Source: Pelagimonas phthalicica (GTDB lineage: Bacteria > Pseudomonadota > Alphaproteobacteria > Rhodobacterales > Rhodobacteraceae). From it: a stretch of 64,000 nt of DNA. Positions within the stretch are counted from its first letter, which is position 1. Each line of letters begins with the position of its first letter. Shown here in pieces: positions 37,823-46,482 of this stretch. Location: assembly GCF_004364805.1 (NCBI RefSeq), contig NZ_SOAP01000001.1:1550001-1614000 (forward strand), read 5' to 3'. The position numbers and the translations under genes are program-made. Under the pieces are notes generated by a model. It worked only from the letters and a program-made list of their open reading frames with translations. It had not been told where the DNA came from and ran no database searches.

Positions 37823-38601
37823 GAAACAGGCCCCGCATCCGCCGGGCGCACAAAGACCGGTTTATCCGGCTCAGACAAATCAGCGCGATATTCATATCCG
37901 CCAGTGTCAAAGCCCAAAATCCCCTCAGGTTCGACGATCCGGTTCTGAATGATGAACCGCGCCATCGCCCCACGCGCACGCTTGGCGAAAAAGCTGACAA
38001 TCTTGGGCGTGCCGTTCTTGTCTTCCATGAATTGCGGCGTGACGATCCGCAATTTCAGCGCCTTTGGCGGTACTGCACCAAAATATTCCTGGCTTGCGCA
38101 ATTGATCAGCACATCGCTGCCCACCGCCTCGGCCTGCACCCGCAGGGCCTTGGCAATGTCATCGCGCCAATATTCATACAGTGATTTCCCCCGCCGGGTT
38201 TTCAGCCGCGACCCCATCTCCAAGCGATAGGCCTGCATCGCGTCCAACGGGCGCAAGACCCCGTAAAGACCCGACAAAATCCGCAAATGATCCTGCGCCC
38301 AGGCCATTTCCTCGGGCTCCAGACTGGCCGCCTCCAACCCCAGATAGGTATCCCCGGCAAAGGCCAGCGCCGCCGGGCGCAGATCTTCGGGCAAAGGCTC
38401 CTCGCTAAAGGCGCGGAAACGATCCCGGTTCAGCTTGGCCAAATCGTCGCTGAGACCCATCAACCCCTTGAGATCCTTGAGGGTCAGGTTGCGCATCGTC
38501 TTGGCCAAACGCCCAGCATCTGCCAGCAATTCCGGCTCGGTCATTTCGACCTTGCGCTCGCTCCAATCCAGCCGTTTGGCCGGAGAAATCACCACCAGCA
38601 T
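37819..38601 (-). CDS. yaaA: Peroxide stress protein YaaA (DUF328)
   Basis: A 260-residue DNA-binding, iron-limiting peroxide stress protein. Family segments include MLVVISPAKRLDW at the N-terminus, FAGDTYLGLEA, ILSGLYGVLRPLDAMQAYRLEM, LINCASQEYF and a late FFAKRARGAMARF. The length is typical. It is convergent with the hybrid kinase gene, the stop codons overlapping by 4 bp. It lies 30 bp downstream of recQ and is probably co-transcribed with it. Confidence 0.95.
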   Translation of the reverse strand: MLVVISPAKRLDWSERKVEMTEPELLADAGRLAKTMRNLTLKDLKGLMGLSDDLAKLNRDRFRAFSEEPLPEDLRPAALAFAGDTYLGLEAASLEPEEMAWAQDHLRILSGLYGVLRPLDAMQAYRLEMGSRLKTRRGKSLYEYWRDDIAKALRVQAEAVGSDVLINCASQEYFGAVPPKALKLRIVTPQFMEDKNGTPKIVSFFAKRARGAMARFIIQNRIVEPEGILGFDTGGYEYRADLSEPDKPVFVRPADAGPVS

Positions 38602-38631
38602 GCCCGTTCCCCCAGTTGCTCTGTTCTTGAT

Positions 38632-40692
38632 TTAGTCCACCTGGGTCAAAACCTCAAGAAAAGCCGGGCCAAATCGTTCAGCCTTTTGCGCATCCATCCC
38701 GGGAACCGCAGCAATCGCCGCCACGCTAGAGGGGCGCGCCTTGGCAATCTTGGCCAAGGTAGAGTTGTTGCAAGACAGGTATTTACCCGTCCCATCCTCG
38801 CCCCGCGCCAGCTGCACCTGCGCCTCCATCAAGGCATCATAAACCTCCCCCGCGCCACTGCTGGCCAATTTGCGCCGGGTCGGGTGCAACGCCTCAATTG
38901 CGCCGGTGATCACCTCAAGAAAGGTGCTGCCGTAACGCTCCAGCTTTTTTGCACCAACGCCGCTGATCCGCGCCATCTGATCCAGTGTCTTGGGCCGGGT
39001 CTGCGCCATCTCGATCAAGGTGCGGTCAGGGAAGATCACATAGGCGGGCGCGCGTGCCGCCTCGGCCAGGGCCCGGCGCTTGGCCTTCAAGGCTGATAGC
39101 AAGGGCGCATCCTCATCGCTGACCAGCATCTTGACCGCTGGCCGCCGCTCGGCCGCCTTTTGCACCACATCCTTGCGCAGTTGGATGCTTTGCTCACCCT
39201 TCAGGATCGGCAAGGCGTCATCTGTCATCACCAGCGCCCCATGCCGATCCGCATCAGGCCGGATCAGATCATGCCCCATCATCTGCCGGAACACCGCCTG
39301 CCACTGATTGCGGCTCAGATCCTTGCCACAGCCAAAAGTCGGCAGGTTCTCATGCCCGCGCGAACGCACCTTATCCGTCTCTTTGCCCAGCAAAATGTCG
39401 ATCAAATGCCCCGCGCCAAAGCTTTCCTCGGTCCGCAACGCCGCCGACAGCGCCTTGCGCACCGCCTCGGTGCCGTCAAACAATTCCGGTGGGGTGTTAC
39501 ACAGGTCGCAATTCCCACAAGGCTCCGCCTGCTCGCCAAAATAGCCCAACAAAACCTGACGCCGACAGCCCTGTGCCTCGGCCAGACCCAGCAAGGCATT
39601 CAGCCGCCCATGATCCGCATCGCGCCGCTCAGGCGGGGCCAGCCCTTCGTCAATCTGGGAACGGCGCAGGCGGATATCGTCGGGCCCATACAGCGTCAAT
39701 GTCTCTGCCGGGGCGCCATCGCGCCCAGCGCGGCCAATCTCCTGATAATAGGCCTCGATGCTTTTGGGCAGGTCCGAATGCGCCACCCAGCGAATATCAG
39801 GCTTGTCCACCCCCATGCCAAAGGCCACCGTTGCCACGACAATCAGCCCATCCTCACGGGCAAAGCGCGCCTCGACCGAGCGGCGATCCTCGGCCTCCAT
39901 GCCACCGTGATAAAAACAGGCGCTATGTCCCTCATCGCTCAGCGCTTTGGCCAGGGTTTCGGTCCGCGCTCGCGTTCCGCAATAGACAATACCCGATTGC
40001 CCTTTGCGCGCCGCGGCGAAATTCAGGATCTGCTTGCGCGGGCTGTCCTTGGCCTGAAACGCCAGATGGATATTGGGCCGGTCAAAGCCGCGCAAAAAGC
40101 TTTGCGGCGCGACCCCGTCAAACAGTCGCTGCACGATCTCTTGCTGGGTTTCCTGATCCGCCGTCGCCGTGAACGCCGCCAAAGGCACATCCAACGCAGT
40201 GCGCAGCGAGCCGATCCGCAAGTAGTCGGGGCGAAAATCATGGCCCCATTGGCTGACGCAATGCGCCTCATCCACCGCGATCAAAGACACGCCCGCCTGC
40301 ATCAACATGTGCTGCGTGCTGGAACTGGCCAACCGCTCGGGCGCGAGATATAGCAGTTTCAGCTCACCAGCATGCAGCATATCCCAAACCGCATCGGTTT
40401 CCTCAGCCGTATTACCCGAGGTCAGCGCCCCCGCCGCAACCCCCGCCTCGCGCAACCCACGCACCTGATCGCGCATCAGCGCAATCAGCGGCGAAATCAC
40501 CACGGTCACCCCATGGCGCATCAGGGCAGGCAATTGGAAACACAGCGATTTCCCACCCCCGGTGGGCATGATCGCCAGCACGTTTTCCCCCGCCGCCACG
40601 GCCTCAACAATCTCCGCCTGACCGGGGCGAAAGGCGTCAAAGCCAAAGACATCTTTCAACAACGCCTCACCGGGCGCGGCATCACGTGGCAT
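38632..40692 (-). CDS. recQ: ATP-dependent DNA helicase RecQ
   Basis: A 686-residue 3'-5' helicase in recombination and repair. Helicase motifs include MPTGGGKSLCFQLPAL (Walker A), AVDEAHCVSQWGHDF (DEAH) and QEIGRAGRDG (motif VI). The RQC zinc cysteines are in CRRQVLLGYFGEQAEPCGNC. It is about 80 residues longer than E. coli RecQ. The C-terminus has an HRDC domain (about 515-580) and a second, weaker HRDC-like copy (about 610-685). Confidence 0.97.
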   Translation of the reverse strand: MPRDAAPGEALLKDVFGFDAFRPGQAEIVEAVAAGENVLAIMPTGGGKSLCFQLPALMRHGVTVVISPLIALMRDQVRGLREAGVAAGALTSGNTAEETDAVWDMLHAGELKLLYLAPERLASSSTQHMLMQAGVSLIAVDEAHCVSQWGHDFRPDYLRIGSLRTALDVPLAAFTATADQETQQEIVQRLFDGVAPQSFLRGFDRPNIHLAFQAKDSPRKQILNFAAARKGQSGIVYCGTRARTETLAKALSDEGHSACFYHGGMEAEDRRSVEARFAREDGLIVVATVAFGMGVDKPDIRWVAHSDLPKSIEAYYQEIGRAGRDGAPAETLTLYGPDDIRLRRSQIDEGLAPPERRDADHGRLNALLGLAEAQGCRRQVLLGYFGEQAEPCGNCDLCNTPPELFDGTEAVRKALSAALRTEESFGAGHLIDILLGKETDKVRSRGHENLPTFGCGKDLSRNQWQAVFRQMMGHDLIRPDADRHGALVMTDDALPILKGEQSIQLRKDVVQKAAERRPAVKMLVSDEDAPLLSALKAKRRALAEAARAPAYVIFPDRTLIEMAQTRPKTLDQMARISGVGAKKLERYGSTFLEVITGAIEALHPTRRKLASSGAGEVYDALMEAQVQLARGEDGTGKYLSCNNSTLAKIAKARPSSVAAIAAVPGMDAQKAERFGPAFLEVLTQVD

Positions 40693-40774
40693 CAGGAGAA
40701 CCTGCGGGATTAACTATTTCTGCTCTTATCCCGACATTCTCATACTAAGATTCGGTGAATCAAGCCCCAAAGCA

Positions 40775-40804
40775 AAAGAGGCCGCATATCCATGCCGCCT
40801 CTTG
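40775..40804 (-). terminator. Rho-independent terminator of yggT
   Basis: An inverted repeat AAGAGGC-GCAT/ATGC-GCCTCTT with one mismatch and loop ATCC. TTTTGCTTT follows on the minus strand, about 100 bp past the yggT stop. Confidence 0.7.
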
Positions 40805-40806
40805 GG

Positions 40807-40895
40807 TTTCTTCTTGGTGCAAATACTCCGGGGTGAATGGGAGGCCTGCCGCCCAGAGGGGCAGCGCCCCTTAAAACCCATCAAGCGGGGCAGCG
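40807..40895. repeat. Rhodobacterales-type interspersed hairpin repeat, copy 1
   Basis: It contains TTTCTTCTTGG, CAAATACTCCGGGG and two GGGGCAGCGCCCC hairpins (about 40858-40870 and 40887-40899). Similar units occur at 50879, 56809 and 63921, all in the same orientation and outside genes. Confidence 0.65.
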
Positions 40896-40906
40896 CCCCT
40901 CACGTC

Positions 40907-41194
40907 CTAGTAAAAGAACGCCGCGTTGTTGATCAGCACGATCCGAATGATCATGATCGCCACCAGAGCCACCAGCGGGGCCAGATCAAGGCCGCCCATC
41001 GGAGGCAGAAATTGGCGAATGCGCGAATAAATCGGCTCCAGCAACCGGTTCACCCCGTCCCAGATCTGCGCAACCAGCGGCTGGCGCAAATTCAGCACCT
41101 GGAAATTGATCAACCAGCTCATGATCACATGCGCAATGATAAAGAACCAGACGATGTCAAGCAACAACATCAAAATCTGAAACAGCGACTGCAT
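40907..41194 (-). CDS. YggT family membrane protein
   Basis: A 95-residue protein with two hydrophobic segments (LFQILMLLLDIVWFFIIAHV and LAPLVALVAIMIIRIVLI) around a polar loop with RLLEPIYSRIRQFLPPMGG, the hallmark of the YggT family. Relatives affect osmotic tolerance, potassium uptake or division. The start MQSLFQ is preferred; an in-frame ATG 9 codons earlier adds a charged extension. It is monocistronic with a terminator. Confidence 0.9.
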   Translation of the reverse strand: MQSLFQILMLLLDIVWFFIIAHVIMSWLINFQVLNLRQPLVAQIWDGVNRLLEPIYSRIRQFLPPMGGLDLAPLVALVAIMIIRIVLINNAAFFY

Positions 41195-41324
41195 TTCGGG
41201 GCCCCTTTGACTATCTCGCACAACACCTAAGCACCCATCGACAAAAGCGCAAGTTTGCCGCGAGGTTCTGGTTGACGAGGGGTGAAAGCTGCGGCAACTG
41301 AACCGAATAGTTCAGGAGCACATC

Positions 41325-41864
41325 ATGTACCCTTTCCTCCGCATGTTCAAAAGCATGTTTACCGCCCGCAAAGCCCCACAGCTGGACCTGCTCGAGACCC
41401 ATATCTCGCATCACATGTGCTGGCCCTGGGACATTGATTTCTGGATGGAACTCAACAATGGCCGCACCCTGACGCTTTATGATCTCGGACGCCTTCCCGC
41501 CGGGCAACGGGCGGGCATGTATGGCCCCATGCGCGACAACAAATGGGGCATGACCGTGGCCGGCACTTGCATCCGGTATCGCCAAAGGGTGCGCATGTTT
41601 GACAAGGTCGAAATCCGCACCCGTATGCTCGGGTGGGACAAACGGTTTTTCTACATGGATCAAAGCATGTGGAAGACCAACGGAGCCTGTTCCAGCCACG
41701 CCGTCCTGCGCATGGCCCTGACTGACAAAAACGGCATTGTTGATCCGCAAAAGTTGATGGATTGCTTGAAACCCGGCGCAGAGTCACCAGACCTGTCAGA
41801 CTGGGTCCAGAAATGGATCGAGGCCGAAGATCAGCGCCCCTGGCCCCCTGTCAAAACCGACTGA
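41325..41864 (+). CDS. Thioesterase-like hot-dog protein
   Basis: A 179-residue protein of the 4HBT-like acyl-CoA thioesterase group often found in alphaproteobacteria. HMCWPWDIDFWMELNNGRTL resembles the hot-dog helix region with the conserved Asp-Asn pattern, and CIRYRQRVRMFDKVEIRT forms the central strands. No signal is seen. Substrate is unknown. It is followed directly by the TA-flanked repeat element. Confidence 0.75.
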   Translation: MYPFLRMFKSMFTARKAPQLDLLETHISHHMCWPWDIDFWMELNNGRTLTLYDLGRLPAGQRAGMYGPMRDNKWGMTVAGTCIRYRQRVRMFDKVEIRTRMLGWDKRFFYMDQSMWKTNGACSSHAVLRMALTDKNGIVDPQKLMDCLKPGAESPDLSDWVQKWIEAEDQRPWPPVKTD

Positions 41865-41879
41865 ATCCTGACGTTACGC

Positions 41880-42146
41880 TAGGGTCAGGACCCATTAATT
41901 TGACACCACTGGTTTGATTGGTCTTGTTCGTGACAAGACACGTCACCGCAGAAATACTGGTTGTCTTTCAAGTTGATGTAACGCAGGTCAGGGGCGAGAT
42001 CAGGTAAATCTTGCAGACGCAGGGAGCGCTGCAAAGCAGCGGCTTTGACCGCTTGCAATTGACCCCGCCAGTTCCTGCGCGTCCAAACCCCCTGCTTTAT
42101 TGCTCTTCTTGCGCCAGCGACGTCAAATTAATGGGTCCTGACCCTA
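41880..42146. mobile_element. MITE-like element, 267 bp, TA-flanked
   Basis: Perfect 25-bp terminal inverted repeats at 41880-41904 and 42122-42146 (ends TAGGGTCAGGACCC...). Both are bounded by TA, as expected for target duplication by an IS630/Tc1-mariner-type transposase. The interior carries a start-less open frame on the minus strand of about 75 codons ending inside the left repeat. No transposase domain is recognised, so the element would have to be mobilised in trans or is decayed. Confidence 0.75.
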
Positions 42147-42209
42147 AGATCAGCTTGCCAGCCTGCCTTGAAAAAGGCTCTATGCCTGAAAATGGCGAAC
42201 GGGGCGGAT

Positions 42210-43580
42210 ATGGCTGAAGTTTCAACTAAAAAGCGCATCTGGGCATGGATGTTCTTTGATTGGGCGCAACAGCCCTACGCGACGCTGGGCCTGACCTTTG
42301 TCTTCAGCCCCTATTTCGCCGCTGTCGCCACGCAATATTACATGGGTCTCGGCGCGGATGCTGCCGCCGCCAAGGTCAGCGCGCAGGGGCTTTGGTCTTC
42401 GGGGCAGACCCTGGCCGGGCTGGTCATCGCCATTATCGCACCCTTCCTTGGGGCCTGGGCCGATGCCACCGGGCGCAAACGGCCCTGGTTCTGGCTGCTG
42501 ACCGGCATTGCCATTGCCTGCGCCGCCTCGCTTTGGATGCTGCAACCGGATGGCTCCGGGCTGTTGCTGGTGCTGGCGATGTTCTGGATCGGCTTTATCG
42601 CCTCGGAAAGCGCCTTTAACCTCAACAACGCCATCCTGCCCAAGCTCGGCAGCGAAGAGCAAGTCGGGCGGATTTCCGGCAGTGCCGCCGCCTTTGGCTA
42701 TTGGGGTGGGGTTTTGTCGCTCTTCCTGATGCTGCTGCTTTTTGCCGAAAGCGAAGAGACCGGCAAAACCCTGGCCGGGCTGTCGCCGCTCTTTGGTCTT
42801 GATCCCGAAACGCGTGAGGGCACCCGCTTTGTCGGCCCCTTTATCGCCATCTGGTTCGCGCTCTTCCTGATCCCCTTTTTCCTGTGGACCCGCGACGAAC
42901 CCGATGCGATCAACCGCGCCATTCGCCCCAACAAGGTCATCTATGACCTGAAAATCAGCCTCGGCAATATCTGGCACCAACGCTCGACCCGCAATTTCCT
43001 TCTCAGCTCGCTATTCTACCGCGACGCGCTCAGCGCGCTGTATTCCTATGGCGGGGTCTATGCGACGCTGGTTCTGGGCTGGAGCGTCATTCAGGTCGGC
43101 ATTTTCGGCATCATCGCCGCCATCGCCGCCGCGCTGTTGACCTGGCTGGGCGGCATTGCCGATCAACGCAAAGGCCCGCGCCCGGTGATCCAAGGCGCAA
43201 TTATTGTCCTCATCCTTGTCAGCTGCGTCATCGTCGGCATGTCCCGCGAAAGCCTGTTTGGCATGCCATTGGCCGAAGGATCGAACCTGCCCGACATCAT
43301 CTTTTACATCTGCGGTGTTCTGATTGGCGGCATGGGTGGCGCGCTCTATTCCGCCTCGCGTTCGCTCATGGTACGCCATGCCAACCCCGCCCGCAGCGGC
43401 GAAGCCTTTGGGCTTTTTGCATTGGCCGGACGCGCCACCGCCTGGCTGGCCCCGGCGCTGATCACGCTGTTCCTTGCCATCACGCAAAGCAACCAACTGG
43501 CATTCCTGCCTGTCATCGGACTCTTCATTTTGGGCCTCATTCTGCTAAGATGGGTACACCCAGAAGGAGAGCAGATGTGA
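42210..43580 (+). CDS. MFS transporter of the UMF1 / Atg22-like family
   Basis: About 456 residues with 11-12 membrane segments. The N-terminal WMFFDWAQQPYATLGLTFVF and the D-x-T-G-R-K-R-P-W loop after the second helix region are typical of UMF1 permeases related to vacuolar Atg22 amino-acid effluxers. The start could also be 42192 or 42168; the ATG at 42210 best matches the family N-terminus. It overlaps the mepA-like gene by GTGA, so both form one operon. A link between muropeptide or amino-acid efflux and the endopeptidase is possible. Confidence 0.85.
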   Translation: MAEVSTKKRIWAWMFFDWAQQPYATLGLTFVFSPYFAAVATQYYMGLGADAAAAKVSAQGLWSSGQTLAGLVIAIIAPFLGAWADATGRKRPWFWLLTGIAIACAASLWMLQPDGSGLLLVLAMFWIGFIASESAFNLNNAILPKLGSEEQVGRISGSAAAFGYWGGVLSLFLMLLLFAESEETGKTLAGLSPLFGLDPETREGTRFVGPFIAIWFALFLIPFFLWTRDEPDAINRAIRPNKVIYDLKISLGNIWHQRSTRNFLLSSLFYRDALSALYSYGGVYATLVLGWSVIQVGIFGIIAAIAAALLTWLGGIADQRKGPRPVIQGAIIVLILVSCVIVGMSRESLFGMPLAEGSNLPDIIFYICGVLIGGMGGALYSASRSLMVRHANPARSGEAFGLFALAGRATAWLAPALITLFLAITQSNQLAFLPVIGLFILGLILLRWVHPEGEQM

Positions 43581-44512
43581 TCGCCCGGTTTGTCCTGTGT
43601 ACTCTGATTGCCCTTAGCCTTGTGTCCTGTGGCCGCGACAAGCCACGCAAACCCCGCGCGACTGTTGCCGAACCTGTTGTTCAGATCGATCCGATCCTCG
43701 CCACGAAACAAGCCAAGCAGCTCTTTGGTGCCAAGGCGGCAGGATCCTCGCAACCGGCCTCACCTTATGGTGGCTATTCCAAGGGCTGTCTGGCCGGGGG
43801 CGTGCAACTGGCTGAAAACGGGCCAACCTGGCAGGCCATGCGCCTGTCGCGCAACCGCAACTGGGGCCACCCGGAGCTCATTGACTATGTCAAAGACCTC
43901 AGCCGCAAAGCCGCCGCCCAGCCCGGTTGGAATGGCCTTTACGTTGGTGATCTCAGCCAGCCCCGGGGCGGGCCAATGCTGACCGGCCATCGCAGCCATC
44001 AGATCGGGCTGGATGCCGATATCTGGCTGCGCCCGGCAGACAATCTGAACCTTTCGGTGACAGATCGCGAAAACATCTCGTCCATCTCCCTGCGCCGCAG
44101 CAAGGGGGCCTTTACCAACGACAATTGGACCCGCGCCCATCACGAAATTCTCAAGGCCGCCGCCAGCGACCCGCGCGTGGCCCGTATTTTCATCTTTCCC
44201 GGCGCCAAAGTGCGTATGTGCAAGGATGAAAAAGGGGATCGTGCCTGGCTGCGCAAGATCCGCCCCTGGTATGGCCACCATTATCATTTTCATGTGCGCC
44301 TGAACTGCCCCAAAGGGGCGACGGGCTGCGTTGACCAAGCTCCCATCCCCAAAGGGGACGGTTGCGCCGATGCGCAGGAATGGGTCGACAATATCCTCAA
44401 CCCGCCGCCGCCCAAACCACGCGACCCCAATGCGCCCAAGCCCAAACCGCGTCGCGAGCTGACTTTGGGCGACCTGCCCAATGCCTGCGCGGCTGTCCTG
44501 TCTTCGAACTGA
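43577..44512 (+). CDS. mepA: MepA-like penicillin-insensitive murein endopeptidase, lipoprotein
   Basis: A 311-residue LAS-family peptidase cleaving D-Ala-mDAP cross-links. A lipoprotein signal ends in LVSC (about residue 17). The zinc residues are in TGHRSHQIGLDADIW and in WYGHHYHFHVRL. The GTG start at 43577 overlaps the MFS stop as GTGA and is preceded by AAGGAGA. The C-terminus has a Pro/Lys-rich tail and extra cysteines (CPKGATGCVDQ). Location is inferred to be the periplasmic side of an envelope membrane. Confidence 0.9.
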   Translation: MIARFVLCTLIALSLVSCGRDKPRKPRATVAEPVVQIDPILATKQAKQLFGAKAAGSSQPASPYGGYSKGCLAGGVQLAENGPTWQAMRLSRNRNWGHPELIDYVKDLSRKAAAQPGWNGLYVGDLSQPRGGPMLTGHRSHQIGLDADIWLRPADNLNLSVTDRENISSISLRRSKGAFTNDNWTRAHHEILKAAASDPRVARIFIFPGAKVRMCKDEKGDRAWLRKIRPWYGHHYHFHVRLNCPKGATGCVDQAPIPKGDGCADAQEWVDNILNPPPPKPRDPNAPKPKPRRELTLGDLPNACAAVLSSN

Positions 44513-44524
44513 TTGCGGCCCTGC

Positions 44525-45430
44525 ATGGTCCTGAAACGCATGTCCTGGCGCAGATGGCTCGCCGCCGCAACACTCTTGCTGACCAGTTGGGGCCTGGCCG
44601 CTCCGGCGCTGGCCCCACAGGCTGTGGAATTTGTCGGCAGCTACACCTGGCCCAGTTCAGAGCATAAGCTTGGCGGATTTTCCGGGCTGGAACTCTCCGG
44701 CGGCGGTCGCCAATTCACCACCATCAGCGATAGCGGCTTTCTGCTAACTGGTCACCTGCAGCGCCAAGACGGTGTCATCACCGGCGTTGAAACCGGCGCG
44801 GCCAGCCTTTTGGGCGACCGGAATGGCAATCAACTGAAAGGGTATCACAGAGACGCCGAAGGATTGGCGACCCGCTCGGATGGGCGATTGTTTGTCTCCT
44901 TCGAAGGCTTGCACCGCGTGGCGGGCTACCCCACCGCGCAAACCTCAAAACCGCTGCCCCGCCCGCAATATTTCCGCGATTTGCAGGGCAATTCCGGCTT
45001 CGAAGCGCTCGCCATTGATGCCCAGGACCGGATCTATGCGATTCCCGAACGCTCTGGTCGGCTCACCCGCCCCTTCCCCGTCTGGCGCTATGACAATGGC
45101 AGCTGGCGCCAACCCTATGCTTTGCGACGTGACGGCGGTTTCCTTCCGGTGGGGGCCGATTTTGGCCCCGAGGGGCGGTTATATCTGCTCGAACGCGAGT
45201 TCACCGGGATCGGGTTTCGCTCGCGTATCCGGCGCTTTACCATAGTGGACGATGCGGTCACGGGCGAAGAAACCCTCTTGGAAACAGCAGTTTGGCGGCA
45301 TGACAACCTCGAAGGCCTGTCTGTTTGGCGCGATGCGTCGGGCGATATCCGTCTCACCATGATCTCAGACGACAACTTCCGCCGCTTCCAGCGCACCGAA
45401 TTTGTCGAATACCGGTTGGTGCAAAACTAA
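44525..45430 (+). CDS. Esterase-like phytase-family protein, exported
   Basis: A beta-propeller protein of about 301 residues with the phytase-like esterase domain (about 35-290): [60 protein letters not shown], and [21 protein letters not shown] signal peptide is present ([19 protein letters not shown]). ATGs at 44525 and 44540 are both possible. It begins 12 bp after the mepA stop and likely belongs to the same operon. Substrate is unknown. Confidence 0.82.
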   Translation: MVLKRMSWRRWLAAATLLLTSWGLAAPALAPQAVEFVGSYTWPSSEHKLGGFSGLELSGGGRQFTTISDSGFLLTGHLQRQDGVITGVETGAASLLGDRNGNQLKGYHRDAEGLATRSDGRLFVSFEGLHRVAGYPTAQTSKPLPRPQYFRDLQGNSGFEALAIDAQDRIYAIPERSGRLTRPFPVWRYDNGSWRQPYALRRDGGFLPVGADFGPEGRLYLLEREFTGIGFRSRIRRFTIVDDAVTGEETLLETAVWRHDNLEGLSVWRDASGDIRLTMISDDNFRRFQRTEFVEYRLVQN

Positions 45431-45521
45431 TCCTTGCGCGAAGGCCGTTGCATCTATAAGGCCAGCCCGTCCGAAATCCTTCGGGCCAAGTCCCCGCAAC
45501 CTTGCAAAAACGGGTCCTAAC
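45431..45521 (+). ncRNA. Candidate structured leader of the queuosine-precursor transporter gene
   Basis: The 91-nt leader before the transporter contains GTTGC (45447-45451) that can pair with GCAAC (45496-45500), enclosing GCCCG/CGGGC (45465-45469/45482-45486). CCCGT (45466-45470) could instead pair with ACGGG (45510-45514) just before the start codon. These mutually exclusive helices resemble a translational switch. No known preQ1 class is matched, and no strong Shine-Dalgarno is visible. This is a weak, context-driven call. Confidence 0.35.
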
Positions 45522-46163
45522 ATGACACGCACGCATATTCCTGGCATCCTTGCCATGGCGGCCATTGTTCTGGCCTCCAACATTCTGGTCCAATTCCTGT
45601 TCGGCAACTGGCTGACATGGGGGGCCTTTACCTATCCCCTCGCTTTCTTGGTCACTGACCTGATGAACCGCATCTATGGTGCCGCCGCCGCCCGCAAAGT
45701 GGTGTTTGTCGGCTTTATCGTCGGTGTCATTTGCTCGCTGATCGGCACGCAGATCATGCTGCAAGGTGACGGGTTCACCTATCCGGCTGTGACCCTGCGC
45801 ATTGCCATTGGCTCTGGCCTGGCCTTCCTGACCGCCCAGCTGATCGACGTCGCGATCTTTGACCGGTTGCGGACCGGCAGCTGGTGGCGCGCGCCCCTGG
45901 CCTCCACATTGATCGGCTCCAGCCTCGACACCGCGATTTTCTTCACCATCGCCTTCTCTGCACAGCTGGTTGCCCTTGAGCCCGGCAATGACGTTGCCTG
46001 GGCAAACGAAGCCCTGCCTCTGCTGGGCACTGGCCCTGTTGCACCGCTCTGGGTGTCGCTCGCCGTGGCCGATTGGATGGTCAAGCTGTCGCTGGCGCTG
46101 ATCGCGCTGGTGCCGTTCCGTTTGATCGTTTCGCGGGCAGTTGGGGCAAATACCACTGCTTGA
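45522..46163 (+). CDS. Queuosine precursor transporter (YhhQ / VUT family)
   Basis: A 213-residue membrane protein with about six helices. It matches the YhhQ family of preQ0/preQ1 transporters, with NWLTWGAFTYPLAFLVTDLM and GSSLDTAIFFTIAFSA as the most characteristic segments. Uptake of queuosine precursors supports tRNA wobble modification. The start MTRTHIPG at 45522 is selected because the upstream in-frame ATG would translate the likely structured leader. Confidence 0.9.
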   Translation: MTRTHIPGILAMAAIVLASNILVQFLFGNWLTWGAFTYPLAFLVTDLMNRIYGAAAARKVVFVGFIVGVICSLIGTQIMLQGDGFTYPAVTLRIAIGSGLAFLTAQLIDVAIFDRLRTGSWWRAPLASTLIGSSLDTAIFFTIAFSAQLVALEPGNDVAWANEALPLLGTGPVAPLWVSLAVADWMVKLSLALIALVPFRLIVSRAVGANTTA

Positions 46164-46272
46164 TGCAAAGAAAACACTTTGTGGATTCGCCAAGCCATGG
46201 CAACATCATCTTGAGGCAACCAGTTGGAAACGAATTTCCACTAGGCTGACCTCACTGCGTGATAAACAGCTG

Positions 46273-46344
46273 AAAGGAGGTGATCCAGTGTCTAGAGAAA
46301 CATTGGAGAAGGGTGTCGGAACAGTGTGCGGGGTCCTGCTTTAG
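46273..46344 (+). CDS. 18-codon mini-ORF with extended anti-16S Shine-Dalgarno
   Basis: AAAGGAGGTGATCCAG (46273-46288) is complementary to the canonical 16S rRNA 3' terminus over 16 nt. With ideal spacing it precedes GTG (46288) of the peptide MSRETLEKGVGTVCGVLL, stop TAG at 46342-46344. It lies 125 bp after the transporter stop, 68 bp before a terminator and 139 bp before arfB. It may be a leader peptide, a small gene or a ribosome-binding RNA. The peptide itself matches nothing I know. Confidence 0.5.
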   Translation, partial: KGGDPVSRETLEKGVGTVCGVLL

Positions 46345-46411
46345 GGTAATTCCAGGGCAATGCCTAACACACTGGCGAGCAGCCTAACCGGCCCCCGCCT
46401 CCGTATTCTCG

Positions 46412-46436
46412 AAGGGTCGTCCCAAGGGCGGCCCTT
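46412..46436 (+). terminator. Terminator or attenuator between mini-ORF and arfB
   Basis: The stem AAGGG-CG/CG-CCCTT has one mismatch and is followed by TTAATTTTT. Only about 46 bp separate it from the arfB start, leaving little room for a separate promoter, so readthrough from upstream may be required for arfB. Confidence 0.8.
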
Positions 46437-46482
46437 TTAATTTTTCATTTCACTTTTGCCAAGCGCCACATATGCAAGGGAC

